Positions 24,480-33,972 are shown, counted from the stretch's first letter. The stretch: 44,727 nucleotides of DNA from Chitinophagaceae bacterium (GCA_025449645.1 JANWIY010000056.1:1-44727), one strand, 5' to 3'. The notes: generated from the sequence alone by a model not told the origin. Numbers and translations are program-made.

Positions 24480-24815
24480 TTAATTAATCTGCTCAATACT
24501 ACTAATATCAACATAGTTGCCTCCGCACTTGGCATCAACCTGATAATTGAGTTTAACCCTTATTGGAAATTTTCCGTAATAATTGATATGGAACGAAGCT
24601 GGCAAAGTTCCTATATCATAGTAACCCGTTGAGGGGTTATTCGGGTTCGGGTGGCCATCGATCTGGATGAATGTTCCTCCATCGCACGGCCCCGTTCTGG
24701 GATCACCCCCGATAATTGAACCTGTATCAGCAAAGCTGATTGCTGTCTTTTTGCAGCTCCCTGAGAACAGCAGGCTGCAGGAGAAAACCAGAAAAAATAG
24801 AAGCGTCCGTGCCAT
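24480..24815 (-). CDS. Hypothetical lipoprotein
   Basis: A 111-aa protein from ATG 24815 (a TTG eight codons upstream is open but unlikely). A hydrophobic signal ends in a lipobox-like FSGSCKK. The mature part has no family I recognise; it is Gly/Asn-rich with three cysteines (two in the mature part, GPCDGG and AKCGG) that could form one disulfide. It stands alone between the two efflux operons. Confidence 0.6.
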   Translation of the reverse strand: MARTLLFFLVFSCSLLFSGSCKKTAISFADTGSIIGGDPRTGPCDGGTFIQIDGHPNPNNPSTGYYDIGTLPASFHINYYGKFPIRVKLNYQVDAKCGGNYVDISSIEQIN

Positions 24816-24910
24816 GATTCCAAGACGGTTAAAGTCCAAAAATAGTTGCTTTCAGGGAAAAGAGGTTTAAAAATAGTGGCTTCGTATGCATTTTGCCCAC
24901 GGACCTGAAT

Positions 24911-26065
24911 TCAATGATGGCTGTGTGGGACAACCCGCTCATTCCCCTTCTTTTTAATCAAAAAGAAATATAGCGAGATAACTCCAAACAGCACGTTTAA
25001 ATAGAAAGTATAATTTAATTTGAAACTCATTAATGCTTCCCGAACATTGATGTTTCGCTCCGGGATAAGATGGAAATAATTAAAAGGTACGGACATGATC
25101 AGTCCGGAAATAACCATAGTAGTAAAAAATACAATCAGAATATACCACATTAGTTTCCATCCATAATATTTCCGGTAAACATCAAGCAAAGGAATTACGA
25201 TAAGATCAGCGTACAGAAAGGAAAGCACTCCTGAGAAACCCATTCCCTGCGACCAGAATATAGCCGCCAATGGTACATTCCCAATAGAACATACAAAGGT
25301 AAGAATAGCTATGACGGGTCCGATGAGTGTGCTGACCACCTCCCTCACCATTACGGGGGAATTCTTCAAAAAAAGGATATCAAAAACGTGCTGAGGTACA
25401 AACACCCCGATCAAACCGGCAATTAAAAGACCGATCACAAGATCTTTCCAAAGCATGGACCATTCCATATAATAATTGCCGGCTATTTTTCGGCGTATCG
25501 CCGGGTCTGCCATTTTCCTGCGAAAAGAGATTTCCACTTTGTCCATGGTTTGATGATGCCTATTATGGCCGGAATGTTCATGACTGCACCCGGCTTGCTT
25601 TGATGGGCCTTCCTGCCCCCGGGCCGCTTCTACAATCGTTTTTGGATAAGTAAATTTTACAATCATGGACATGATCGAAATCAAAACAATACCCCCGATC
25701 CATTCAGCAACGGCAAATTGCCATCCCATTAACATCCAGAGAATAATTCCAAGTTCGATCACCAGGTTAGTGGAACTGAATAAAAAGGCCAGTGAAGAAA
25801 TCAACGATGCTCCTTTTTTAAAAAGAGACCGGCTCGTAGATGCGGCAGCGTAGGAACAACTTGAACTTATTGCCCCAAACAAAGTGGCAAGGGCAATTTC
25901 TTTAAACCCAGTTTTCCCAAACCGGCTTATTATTTTTTCCCTCGAAATGGCCACTTCAATCACAGATGTAATAGTAAATCCGAGTGCAAGGCTCCAGGCA
26001 ATCTGCCAAAACATACCAAGCGACATTCGTAAGGCCTCCAGTAGAGAGTTAAAAAAATGATTCAA
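24911..26065 (-). CDS. ArsP/UPF0718-type permease with His-rich loop
   Basis: An inner-membrane permease of 384 aa with about 8-10 membrane segments in two halves. It follows the ArsP_1 (DUF318) pattern: ALGFTITSVIEVAI, the Ser/Cys motif GAISSSCSYAAASTSRSLF, and the matching second-half motif FVCSIGNVPLAAIFWSQG. Family members export organoarsenicals or metals. A cytoplasmic loop holds CSHEHSGHNRHHQ and the C-terminus ends HSHH, both likely metal-binding. The start is a TTG; no ATG exists upstream in frame. It is the last gene in the minus-strand Cus series, 129 nt after the adaptor gene. Confidence 0.82.
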   Translation of the reverse strand: MNHFFNSLLEALRMSLGMFWQIAWSLALGFTITSVIEVAISREKIISRFGKTGFKEIALATLFGAISSSCSYAAASTSRSLFKKGASLISSLAFLFSSTNLVIELGIILWMLMGWQFAVAEWIGGIVLISIMSMIVKFTYPKTIVEAARGQEGPSKQAGCSHEHSGHNRHHQTMDKVEISFRRKMADPAIRRKIAGNYYMEWSMLWKDLVIGLLIAGLIGVFVPQHVFDILFLKNSPVMVREVVSTLIGPVIAILTFVCSIGNVPLAAIFWSQGMGFSGVLSFLYADLIVIPLLDVYRKYYGWKLMWYILIVFFTTMVISGLIMSVPFNYFHLIPERNINVREALMSFKLNYTFYLNVLFGVISLYFFLIKKKGNERVVPHSHH

Positions 26066-26194
26066 TGCTAAATGATTTTAAAGTAAAGTTCTTCATTAAT
26101 TATAGCAAATATCTTTAAAGTCCATGATTCGCGCCTGCTACTCTTTTTGAATACGAGTTATGGAATTCTAAAGTTGGATCAATTTAAGCCGCAT

Positions 26195-27469
26195 TTAATT
26201 TTTGCTCATATTCATACCTTCCATTGGCGTGCTCCCATTCTCAAAAAGATATTCGCTATTGATGAGATAAGCACCCTGGGTTACGACCATATCACCCTGC
26301 TTTAATCCGCTTTTTATTTCAATTGTATTTTCGTCGCTTAAACCTGTTTCGACCATATGAATCAAGTAAACACCGGGCCTTGTCTCGACCCAAACGACAG
26401 ATCCTTTGCTATCAGTCAATACTGCGCCGGCAGGAAGGGTTATGGAATGATGCTGAGTATTGCTGGCAATGATATAGACGGGCATTCCGGGATGTAACTT
26501 GTTATTTAGATTTGGAATGGTAGCACGCACGAGATTGATGCGGGTATCCGGATCAATCTCCGGGTTAACAAAATCAATGGTTCCCCGAATAATCTCATTG
26601 TTCAGGTCCGGAATCCGGACTGTGATCCGGCAATTTTTATCTAAAGAAGAAAGTTGCGTGGTAAATACCTGCGCTTCCGCCCAAAGCGTGGACAAATCAG
26701 CCAGTTGCAGAACAGCTGAACCTTCTTGCGCGAAAGCACCTTCCTGAATATTTATTGCAGTAACATAACCATCCTCCGGACTATAAAATGTCGTCGTTGT
26801 TGATTGCTGATTACTTCCGGCAAGCCGGGCAATCTGGGCTTCTGTGAGACCCCATAAAAGCAGCTTCGCTTTGGCACTTTCTACAATAGCTCCATAATTG
26901 ATAAGGGAATTACCGATAACTTTTTGCTGCTCCAGCGCATTCGCGTATTCCTGTCTTGCATTATTTAATTGTTCGCTATAAAGATCATACAGGGGTTCTC
27001 CTCTATGAACATAATCTCCGGTCTTCTTTAGGTATAATTTTTCTATTCTTCCTTCCACGCGTGTGCTTACAGAGGATAATTTCTGCTGATTAAAATTCAA
27101 TACTCCGGTAAAAACCATTTGGTCGCCAATAGTTCCATTCCTAATAGTATCCACATGAATACTACCCAACCTGATTTGCTCATCATTGAGATGTATTTCC
27201 CCTGCCTCTTTCATACTGCTTTTGGGAACAGCGATTAACTCCATCTGGCAAATAGGACATTTACCGGGATGCTCCTCCCTTATTTGCGGATGCATGCTGC
27301 AGGTGTAATAGACCTCTTTTACTGTCACTGTTTCGCCGGATTTTGTTGAGATATGCTTACAGGAGATTGCAAATATTGCCAGGCAGGCTAAACAGAGCAG
27401 AAAACTGCTTCTTAAGAAAGAATGAATATGTTTTTCAGCATATTCTGTCGTCAAATTAGATTTAGACAT
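26195..27469 (-). CDS. Heavy-metal RND adaptor with N-terminal metal-binding domain (CusB-like)
   Basis: A membrane-fusion adaptor of 424 aa with a signal/membrane segment near residues 20-37. A heavy-metal-binding domain follows (YYTCSMHPQIREEHPGKCPI then CQMELI, about 50-77; the Cys/His/Met pattern is of copper-binding type). A barrel-sandwich and beta-barrel adaptor core comes next (GRIEKLYLKKTGDYVHRGEP, YSPEDGYVTAINIQEGAFAQ). It is the second of two adaptor genes in the operon; the metal-binding domain suggests this one captures Cu(I)/Ag(I) or a similar ion. It lies 10 nt downstream of the first adaptor. Confidence 0.9.
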   Translation of the reverse strand: MSKSNLTTEYAEKHIHSFLRSSFLLCLACLAIFAISCKHISTKSGETVTVKEVYYTCSMHPQIREEHPGKCPICQMELIAVPKSSMKEAGEIHLNDEQIRLGSIHVDTIRNGTIGDQMVFTGVLNFNQQKLSSVSTRVEGRIEKLYLKKTGDYVHRGEPLYDLYSEQLNNARQEYANALEQQKVIGNSLINYGAIVESAKAKLLLWGLTEAQIARLAGSNQQSTTTTFYSPEDGYVTAINIQEGAFAQEGSAVLQLADLSTLWAEAQVFTTQLSSLDKNCRITVRIPDLNNEIIRGTIDFVNPEIDPDTRINLVRATIPNLNNKLHPGMPVYIIASNTQHHSITLPAGAVLTDSKGSVVWVETRPGVYLIHMVETGLSDENTIEIKSGLKQGDMVVTQGAYLINSEYLFENGSTPMEGMNMSKN

Positions 27470-27479
27470 ATCAATTTAA

Positions 27480-28631
27480 TTAGGGCGATTGAATAAAACT
27501 CTCGCTATCCATAAAATACTGTCCATTCACTGCTACACTATCCTTTTCATTCAGGCCGCTGATCACCTCAACATTTCCTTCCGAATGAATCCCGGCAGTT
27601 ATTTTGTGCGCCATGAATCCACCAATGGCTTTCTTAAATACAATATTGTTCATTCCAAGAGAAAGAACGGAGCTTTCCGGCAGCCATAAGCTGTTTTGTT
27701 TGATTGAATAAATAGTTGCCGAAACATGGGTTCCGACCGGCAACATGGCTTCATTGTGAAAATATACCCTCGCCGTAAGCGTTTTGCGTTCAGCCCGGAA
27801 AAATGGTTCAATAAAATCTATACGTCCTTCTATTATGGCCGATTCATCTGTTTCCGAAATAATACTGACCCTGCTACCCGCTTTAACCAGGGACTCATCA
27901 GAAGCAAAAATCTGCAAAGCAGCCCACACCATATGATGATCCATGATCATGAGCAAGGATTGGCCTTTTTGAACATACATACCTTCCTTAAGAGATAATT
28001 CCTGGGTTAGGGGTTCAGATCCAGGCATTGGGCCCGGCTGTTTCAAACCATCCTGAATCATTCCGGCTTCATGTACATGACCACTATAACTGCTATATAT
28101 GCTAACCGAATAATCAGGCTTACCGGTTTCGATTACCTGGCCAAGTTGTTCCCGGCTCATTCCTAATAAAAGCAATCTTTCCTTCGCGGCCTGAATAAAC
28201 GAGGTGTTTCCGGCATCGCTGCGTAAAAGGAATAATAAGTTTTGCTCCGCTGTTAATATTTCAGGGCTGTAGATATCCATAATTTTTTGCCCCTTTTTTA
28301 TCTCCTGATAGCGGTAACGGACATACATTTTTTCAATGCGTCCTGATATCCTTGTTGAAATAGTAAAGGCATACCTGGTATCGTATTCAATGGTTCCATA
28401 GGCTTGAACAAGTACGGCCATCTTCCTGCGCTCAGGACTGGTAACGGCCAGGAAGGATACGACCGCTTCATTGGTTGGTATCAATAAAGTTTCCAGTGCT
28501 ATATTGCTGGTGGTCACCGCCCCGGGGTTTTTCTTAACCAGTACCATGCCGCCTGCTTTCTTCTGCTCTCCATTGCAGCCTCCGAAAAATAAAATCACGG
28601 AAAATCCGTATAAGAATATTTTGATTTGCAT
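27480..28631 (-). CDS. cusB: CusB-like efflux adaptor, lipoprotein
   Basis: A 383-aa adaptor from ATG 28631 with lipobox FFGGC at residues 13-17. The CusB-like pattern is ISTRISGRIEKMYVRYRYQEI KKGQ (split here by a space), the Y-S-P-E-x-L-x-A-Q hairpin entry YSPEILTAEQNLLFLLRS, and LKEGMYVQKGQSL. Compared with the second adaptor it lacks the N-terminal metal domain. It sits directly between the CusC-like and second adaptor genes, with 6 and 10 nt spacing, all on one transcript. Confidence 0.88.
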   Translation of the reverse strand: MQIKIFLYGFSVILFFGGCNGEQKKAGGMVLVKKNPGAVTTSNIALETLLIPTNEAVVSFLAVTSPERRKMAVLVQAYGTIEYDTRYAFTISTRISGRIEKMYVRYRYQEIKKGQKIMDIYSPEILTAEQNLLFLLRSDAGNTSFIQAAKERLLLLGMSREQLGQVIETGKPDYSVSIYSSYSGHVHEAGMIQDGLKQPGPMPGSEPLTQELSLKEGMYVQKGQSLLMIMDHHMVWAALQIFASDESLVKAGSRVSIISETDESAIIEGRIDFIEPFFRAERKTLTARVYFHNEAMLPVGTHVSATIYSIKQNSLWLPESSVLSLGMNNIVFKKAIGGFMAHKITAGIHSEGNVEVISGLNEKDSVAVNGQYFMDSESFIQSP

Positions 28632-28637
28632 TGCCAA

Positions 28638-29891
28638 TTATTTAATCTCCAATATTTTTTCCAGGCCAACCTGGAACGCCAATAACTGACCCAACTGATC
28701 AAGGTATTCAAGCTGTATATTATTCAGTGCCTCCCATGCGTCATAAAGTGAAAATAATTCCTCAGTATTCTGCTCATAGGCCAAAAGCGTGCTTTGATAA
28801 TTTTTCCTTAAGGCTGGTATTATATTGTCCTCATACAGCAGCATTTCTTTCTTTTTTGCGGCAATATCCTGAATCAAACCATAAGCCATGCCTGCATATT
28901 CATTGGCCATTGATTGCCTTTGATTATCGAACGACACAGCCTTCCATTTAAGGCTCTCGATATTTGCTTTACTTTCCCTGGATGACCATTTTGCAAGCGG
29001 GATTTTTACTGTTCCCATAAGCGTGAATTGTTCAGGGAAACCTCCAAAACCGAACATATGTGCAAACTGCAGTCCAAATTGAGGATTGAGACTTTGCTTT
29101 TCTACATCCTGTTTCAGATAGGTCAATTGAATGTTTCTGTCAATGGCTCGTATGTCACTCCGGCTGGTATAAAAAAGCCCACTATCAAAAACGGAATTTG
29201 CATATTCCTTAATGGTAATGGAAGTATCAATCGAAAATTCACTGAGTTTATTCCGGCTCATCAGGGTATTCAGTGCAATGCGTTTCTGTAATGCTTCATT
29301 TTGCAACATGATGCGTATGTTAGCCAGGTTCGCCTGTGCAGCTTTTGCTTTGTAATAGGCACTGACTTTTCCCAGGCCGTTCTTATACCTGGTTTCTGCA
29401 TTGGTGATCATGAGTTCCAATAACTTTTCATTTTCATCAATGATGAGTAGCTTTTTTTCAATAATGATCCAGGCATCGTAATTATCCTTGGCCCTGGAAA
29501 AAAGCTCATTCAGGGTCGATTTTCTGTTTTCTGATTCCACAGATGACATGGCCTGCATATATTTTTCATTGGCAATATTGTATTTACCATTTGGAAACAT
29601 CTGTTCGGCTGAGATCATATATTGGCCCATGCCGGGTCCCGCCGAACCTTTATTGCTCCATAAGTTTACATTATAGGGGGTCATCCAGAATCCACTGGAT
29701 ACCTCCGGGGCCATCCAGCTGCGGGCGCCTTTGGCAGCTTCATCCAATGATTGAACTTCTGCTTCGTACATTTTGAGGACGGGATGAGAACTTTGAATAC
29801 TGTCCAGAATATCCGCCAGTTTCATTGTCTGGGCCACTATGTTTTCCTGATGAAAACAAATCAGGCTGATCAATATGAATATCTTTTTCAT
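28638..29891 (-). CDS. cusC: TolC/CusC-family outer-membrane protein
   Basis: A 417-aa outer-membrane efflux protein with signal peptide (MKKIFILISLICFHQENIVAQ) and helical pairs such as LADILDSIQSSHPVLKMYEA and YKNGLGKVSAYYKAKAAQANLA, then LRKNYQSTLLAYEQNTEELF. The start codon overlaps the stop of the pump's second half as ATGA (29888-29891), so translation is coupled. It serves as the exit duct of the heavy-metal pump. Confidence 0.9.
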   Translation of the reverse strand: MKKIFILISLICFHQENIVAQTMKLADILDSIQSSHPVLKMYEAEVQSLDEAAKGARSWMAPEVSSGFWMTPYNVNLWSNKGSAGPGMGQYMISAEQMFPNGKYNIANEKYMQAMSSVESENRKSTLNELFSRAKDNYDAWIIIEKKLLIIDENEKLLELMITNAETRYKNGLGKVSAYYKAKAAQANLANIRIMLQNEALQKRIALNTLMSRNKLSEFSIDTSITIKEYANSVFDSGLFYTSRSDIRAIDRNIQLTYLKQDVEKQSLNPQFGLQFAHMFGFGGFPEQFTLMGTVKIPLAKWSSRESKANIESLKWKAVSFDNQRQSMANEYAGMAYGLIQDIAAKKKEMLLYEDNIIPALRKNYQSTLLAYEQNTEELFSLYDAWEALNNIQLEYLDQLGQLLAFQVGLEKILEIK

Positions 29892-31852
29892 GCTGTGTAA
29901 TTTTTGACCTGGAGATTCGCTTCAGGGATCTCGATTTTTCCATATTTGTTCAGTTCGTATTCCTTTGCCATCAGAAAGATTAAGGGCGTGACCAATAAAA
30001 TATAAATGGCCGAAGTAATAACTCCTCCGATCATGGGAAGCACGATGGGTTTCATCACATCACTGCCAACCCCACTGCTCCTAAGGATCGGAATCAGAGC
30101 AAATAAGGATACACTCACCGTCATGATTTTTGGACGCAACCGTTTAGCTGCTCCGTAGATCACATATTCCAGCAAATCGGCCTTTGTAATCGTCTCTTTG
30201 GAATTGCCCTTTTTAAAGACCAGTTGTTGCATGGCATCATTTAAATAAATAACCATGACAATATTGGTTTCGACCGCAAGTCCGAACAGGGCAATGAAAC
30301 CTACAGCGACCGCAACGGATAAATTCACTCCCCAGAAATAGATCATGTATGCACCACCTATAAGTGCAAAAGGGATTGTGATTAAACTGAGTATGGCCTC
30401 CCGCGCAGAATGGAAAGCAAAATACATACTGATGAAAATGACAAGAAGCACAACAGGCAGAATCAATTTTAAAGTTTTTTCACTGCGGATCAGGTTTTCG
30501 AACTGACCACTCCATTCGAAAAAATATCCCTTTGGCATCCTGCCAATCATCTTATTTAGTCGCTGCTGTGCCTCAGATACGGTACTTCCCAGATCCCGGT
30601 CACGTACATTGAATAGTACGGTACCACGCAGCAAAGCATTTTCGGAATTGATCATGGGCGGACCTTCCGTGATATTTATATCAGCAATAGCCTGCAAAGG
30701 AATTGGCCCAAATCCAGGCGTTTGCAAAGGCAATCGTTTCAATGCCTCCAGATTGTTCCTGAAATCCTGACCAAACCGGGCGTTCACCGAAAAACGCTGA
30801 CGGCCTTCAATGGTATTCGTGATTTGCGCTCCCCCAAGCGCCCCTTCGATAACGGCGTTGACTTCGTCAACGCTCAGATTATACCTGTCAATCTGGTCGC
30901 GTTTAATCGTAATATCAATATATTTTCCGCCTGTGACAGGTTCCACATACAAGTCTTTGACGCCGTTGATACCTGCTAATTCCCTTTTTACAGATTGGGA
31001 CAAGGCATATATACTATCCAGATTCTGTCCATACACTTTTACACCAACATCGGTACGGATGCCGGTTGAAAGCATATTGATCCGGTTGATAATGGGCTGT
31101 GTCCACCCATTGGTTACCCCGGGAATTTGCAATTTACTATTCAGCTCATTTATAATTTCATTTTTTGTGATTCCTGTCCTCCATTCATTTTTTGGTTTAA
31201 GCAGAACGATGGTCTCTATCATATTAATCGGAGAATTATCCGTAGCCGTGGCCGCTCTTCCCGCTTTTCCCAATACCGATTTTACTTCCGGCAGGGAAGA
31301 AATGATCTTGTCCTGCACTTGCAAAATCCTTTTTACTTCACTATTAGAAACGTCGGGAAGTGTTACGGGCATGAATAGAATTGTTCCTTCGTCAAGCGGA
31401 GGCATAAACTCTGTTCCAAGGCTCATGATCAGGGGAATGCTGACAAGAAGGGCAAGGATATTGACAGCAATCGTCGTCTTCCGCCATTTAATACAGGCCC
31501 GGATGACCGGCTCATAAATTCTCTCGAGCAGCCGGTTAACCGGGTTGGCATTTTCCGGCCTGAACCGTCCCCGCATGAAAAATGAAATCAGCACCGGAGC
31601 CAGGGTGACCACCAGGATAGCGTCCACCACCATAATAAAAGTTTTGGTATAGGCCAGCGGATGAAACAACTTGCCTTCCTGGCCTGTGAGCAGGAATACA
31701 GGCAGGAATGAGGTAATAATGATGACCGTGGAAAAGAAAACGCCCCGGGAGACCTGTTTGCAGGCTCGCTCAATAATGCTTATGCGTTCTGCTTCCGGGA
31801 TTTTATAATAATCCGACCGCCACCATTTCTTTTTAGTTGATGTTGCACTCAT
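29888..31852 (-). CDS. cusA: CusA-type heavy-metal RND permease, C-terminal part (TM5 onward)
   Basis: A 654-aa ORF carrying everything after the TM4-TM5 loop of a heavy-metal RND pump: GVFFSTVIIITSFLPVFLL and GQEGKLFHPLAYTKTF, porter subdomains (INMLSTGIRTDVGVKVYG), FSGQFENL-like WSGQFENLIRSEK, and the TM10 region AVAVGFIALFGLAVETNIVM. Of the three periplasmic methionines of E. coli CusA, the first (NMLSTGI) and third (GPPMINSENA) have counterparts; the second position reads Gln (GGAQITNTIEG). It is in a different frame from the N-terminal part and starts at an ATG 5 nt behind that stop. Confidence 0.88.
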   Translation of the reverse strand: MSATSTKKKWWRSDYYKIPEAERISIIERACKQVSRGVFFSTVIIITSFLPVFLLTGQEGKLFHPLAYTKTFIMVVDAILVVTLAPVLISFFMRGRFRPENANPVNRLLERIYEPVIRACIKWRKTTIAVNILALLVSIPLIMSLGTEFMPPLDEGTILFMPVTLPDVSNSEVKRILQVQDKIISSLPEVKSVLGKAGRAATATDNSPINMIETIVLLKPKNEWRTGITKNEIINELNSKLQIPGVTNGWTQPIINRINMLSTGIRTDVGVKVYGQNLDSIYALSQSVKRELAGINGVKDLYVEPVTGGKYIDITIKRDQIDRYNLSVDEVNAVIEGALGGAQITNTIEGRQRFSVNARFGQDFRNNLEALKRLPLQTPGFGPIPLQAIADINITEGPPMINSENALLRGTVLFNVRDRDLGSTVSEAQQRLNKMIGRMPKGYFFEWSGQFENLIRSEKTLKLILPVVLLVIFISMYFAFHSAREAILSLITIPFALIGGAYMIYFWGVNLSVAVAVGFIALFGLAVETNIVMVIYLNDAMQQLVFKKGNSKETITKADLLEYVIYGAAKRLRPKIMTVSVSLFALIPILRSSGVGSDVMKPIVLPMIGGVITSAIYILLVTPLIFLMAKEYELNKYGKIEIPEANLQVKNYTA

Positions 31853-31857
31853 AATAA

Positions 31858-33135
31858 TTAATTAGTAGCGTGACTATTTTGCCATTCTGACAAATGGCGA
31901 TATGCATTTTCGCTCATGATAATGCCATTGTCAACTATGACCCCTATTGCCAGGGCAATCCCCGTCAATGACATGACGTTGGAAGAAAGACCAAATGCGT
32001 TAAGGAGGATAAAACTGATGGCAATCGTAATGGGTATTTGGATTATGATGCTCAATGCGCTCCGCCAATGCAGGAGGAAAAGGATCACAATCATGCAAAC
32101 GATACTGATCTCTTCCAGCAATTTTCCTTTAATATTTGCGATAGCGGCTTCAATCAGCTGACTCCGGTCATAATCTATTTTAAAGCTTACTCCCTCCGGT
32201 AATCCTTTCTGTACATCAGCCATCTTCTTTTTAATTTCGCCGATCAGGCGGTCAGCGTTCTCCCCGTAGCGCATGACAACTATTCCGCCAACCACCTCGC
32301 CTTGTCCGTTTGCATCAAATATCCCCAGCCTCAAATCGCCGCCCATTTGAACGGTGCCAATATCTTTTACGCGTATTGGAATTCCTCCGGACATACCCAG
32401 GCCAATATTCTCTATATCCTCTTTGTTTTTAATGTAACCCAGGCCACGGATGATATAGGCCATATCGCCCATTTCCAGTTTCCTTCCGCCTACATCATTA
32501 TTTCCCGCTTTTATCCTGTTCATCACATCCATCATGGAAAGATTATAAAACTGCAATCTGACCGGATCAACTACTACCTGATACTGCTTTTCAAATCCGC
32601 CGAAAGAAGCAACTTCGGCTACGCCTGGAACAGTTTGCAAGGCAAATTTGATATACCAGTCCTGCAGGGCTCTTTGCTCTCCCAGATCCATTTTCGGAGC
32701 GTTCAGGTGATACCAGAAAATATGTCCCACGCCCGTGCCGTCAGGACCGAGAGACGGCGTTATTCCCTGTGGTAACTGGCGCTGTGCATAATTTAATCTT
32801 TCCATCACGCGGGTCCGCGCCCAATAGATGTCTGCATCATCATCAAATACAACGTAAACAAAACTCATCCCGAACATGGAAGTGCCCCGGATGTTTTTCA
32901 CCTTCGGAATTCCCTGCAGGTTGCTCACCAGGGGATAGGTAATCTGATCTTCGATGATCTGCGGACTTCGCCCCGTCCATTCAGTAAACACAATGACCTG
33001 GTTTTCGCTCAGATCAGGAATTGCGTCGACCGGGTTCCGGTTTACCGAATAAAGCCCCCAAACCAACAGACCGGTTGCAGCCATAATTACGATCAGCCTG
33101 TTTCGTAAAGCGAGTTCAATTAATTTGTGAACCAT
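31858..33135 (-). CDS. cusA: CusA-type heavy-metal RND permease, N-terminal part (TM1-TM4)
   Basis: A 425-aa ORF with the first half of the pump: IELALRNRLIVIMAATGLLV (TM1), NPVDAIPDLSENQVIV, LQGIPKVKNIRGTSMFGMSF, and TM4 with the proton-relay aspartate in GIALAIGVIVDNGIIMSENA. It ends a few residues after TM4 (YRHLSEWQNSHATN), exactly at the cytoplasmic TM4-TM5 loop. A normal CusA continues here; the rest is encoded by the next ORF. The sum of both parts (1079 aa) equals a full-length pump. It heads the cus operon, behind a small metal-binding protein gene. Confidence 0.88.
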   Translation of the reverse strand: MVHKLIELALRNRLIVIMAATGLLVWGLYSVNRNPVDAIPDLSENQVIVFTEWTGRSPQIIEDQITYPLVSNLQGIPKVKNIRGTSMFGMSFVYVVFDDDADIYWARTRVMERLNYAQRQLPQGITPSLGPDGTGVGHIFWYHLNAPKMDLGEQRALQDWYIKFALQTVPGVAEVASFGGFEKQYQVVVDPVRLQFYNLSMMDVMNRIKAGNNDVGGRKLEMGDMAYIIRGLGYIKNKEDIENIGLGMSGGIPIRVKDIGTVQMGGDLRLGIFDANGQGEVVGGIVVMRYGENADRLIGEIKKKMADVQKGLPEGVSFKIDYDRSQLIEAAIANIKGKLLEEISIVCMIVILFLLHWRSALSIIIQIPITIAISFILLNAFGLSSNVMSLTGIALAIGVIVDNGIIMSENAYRHLSEWQNSHATN

Positions 33136-33190
33136 AATTATACTTTTATCCTGGTTTGATTCATTTACCAGTTTGCCGATTGAAAGCAGA

Positions 33191-33442
33191 CTAGTCTTTT
33201 TTGGCGCTTTCCTTCTTTTTTGCAGGCATCTTTTTCTCCACCAAATCCATCCCGCATTTGGGGCATTTACCCGGTTTATTACTGACTACATCCGGATCCA
33301 TCGGACAGGTGTAAACTCTTTTAATCGCCGTATCTGTTTTTGGCATTTTGCTCCTTGCGGTTTGCCCTAAAACGCTCACGCTGGGAGCAGTCGTTATCAT
33401 TAATGCAAACGCAATAACGAGTAATGCTTTAATCGCTTTCAT
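33191..33442 (-). CDS. Small exported heavy-metal-binding-domain protein
   Basis: An 83-aa protein with a signal peptide (ALLVIAFALMITTAPSVSVLG), one metal-binding unit YTCPMDPDVVSNKPGKCPKC followed by GMDL (about 44-68), and a Lys-rich tail. The unit is the same type as in the adaptor encoded at 26195-27469 (C-P/S-M-x-P, C-P-x-C-x-M). It probably binds Cu/Ag in the periplasm as a chaperone to the pump encoded just downstream, 55 nt away. Confidence 0.85.
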   Translation of the reverse strand: MKAIKALLVIAFALMITTAPSVSVLGQTARSKMPKTDTAIKRVYTCPMDPDVVSNKPGKCPKCGMDLVEKKMPAKKKESAKKD

Positions 33443-33555
33443 GCATTTAAAATTTTTAAAATCTTACAATAAAAAATGAGTAAGCCCAGACGCTTTGGTA
33501 AATGAAAAGCACCCTGGCCCAACAAAATGCCGGGTAATAAATGAAGACCAATAAA

Positions 33556-33972
33556 TCAGATACGAAAATTACGGTTGAGGAGAAATACTGCGACCTTACC
33601 CTTCAGAGGTGGTGCATGATTTACAGGATAGGCTATTACAAGTGAAGGAATACGAAAATCCGCCTGTCCCAGATGGCTATTAACGACAGACTGTGTGAAA
33701 ACATTTAATAGCTGCAAGCCGGAGCTGGAAATCTTCTGATCACCTCCTGTCTTTATCTGCCTGCTTTCATCTTTACAGCAGCCGTTTTTTGCTGAAAAAC
33801 AATGATTATTGTCAGCATTTTTGGGCATTCCGCAGAAATCGCAATCCTTGCTTTCGTGGGCAATGAAGCCCCAGGAAAGGAGTTTCCCCATGCAAAAATG
33901 AAGATGCACGGTAGCCCCAATGGATGTGGAGAGGTAAATAAGGGCTAATATGCTGACTAAAATCTTTTTCAT
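33556..33972 (-). CDS. HYC/CC/PP-type small exported protein
   Basis: A 138-aa protein from ATG 33972 (the open frame extends 21 codons further but the signal sequence MKKILVSILALIYLSTSIGA begins here). The recognisable marks are HLHFCMGKL (H-[FY]-C-M-G), CDFCGM, GCCKDE and NHAPPLKG, matching small Bacteroidota proteins noted for HYC, CC and PP motifs. They often lie beside copper-efflux genes; metal binding is plausible from the paired cysteines but not shown. Confidence 0.75.
   Translation of the reverse strand: MKKILVSILALIYLSTSIGATVHLHFCMGKLLSWGFIAHESKDCDFCGMPKNADNNHCFSAKNGCCKDESRQIKTGGDQKISSSGLQLLNVFTQSVVNSHLGQADFRIPSLVIAYPVNHAPPLKGKVAVFLLNRNFRI

Noticed and set aside
30810-31517. 235-codon plus-strand frame
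   Set aside because: It is antisense to the CusA C-terminal part, whose motifs are clear; the composition is that of a shadow frame of hydrophobic codons.
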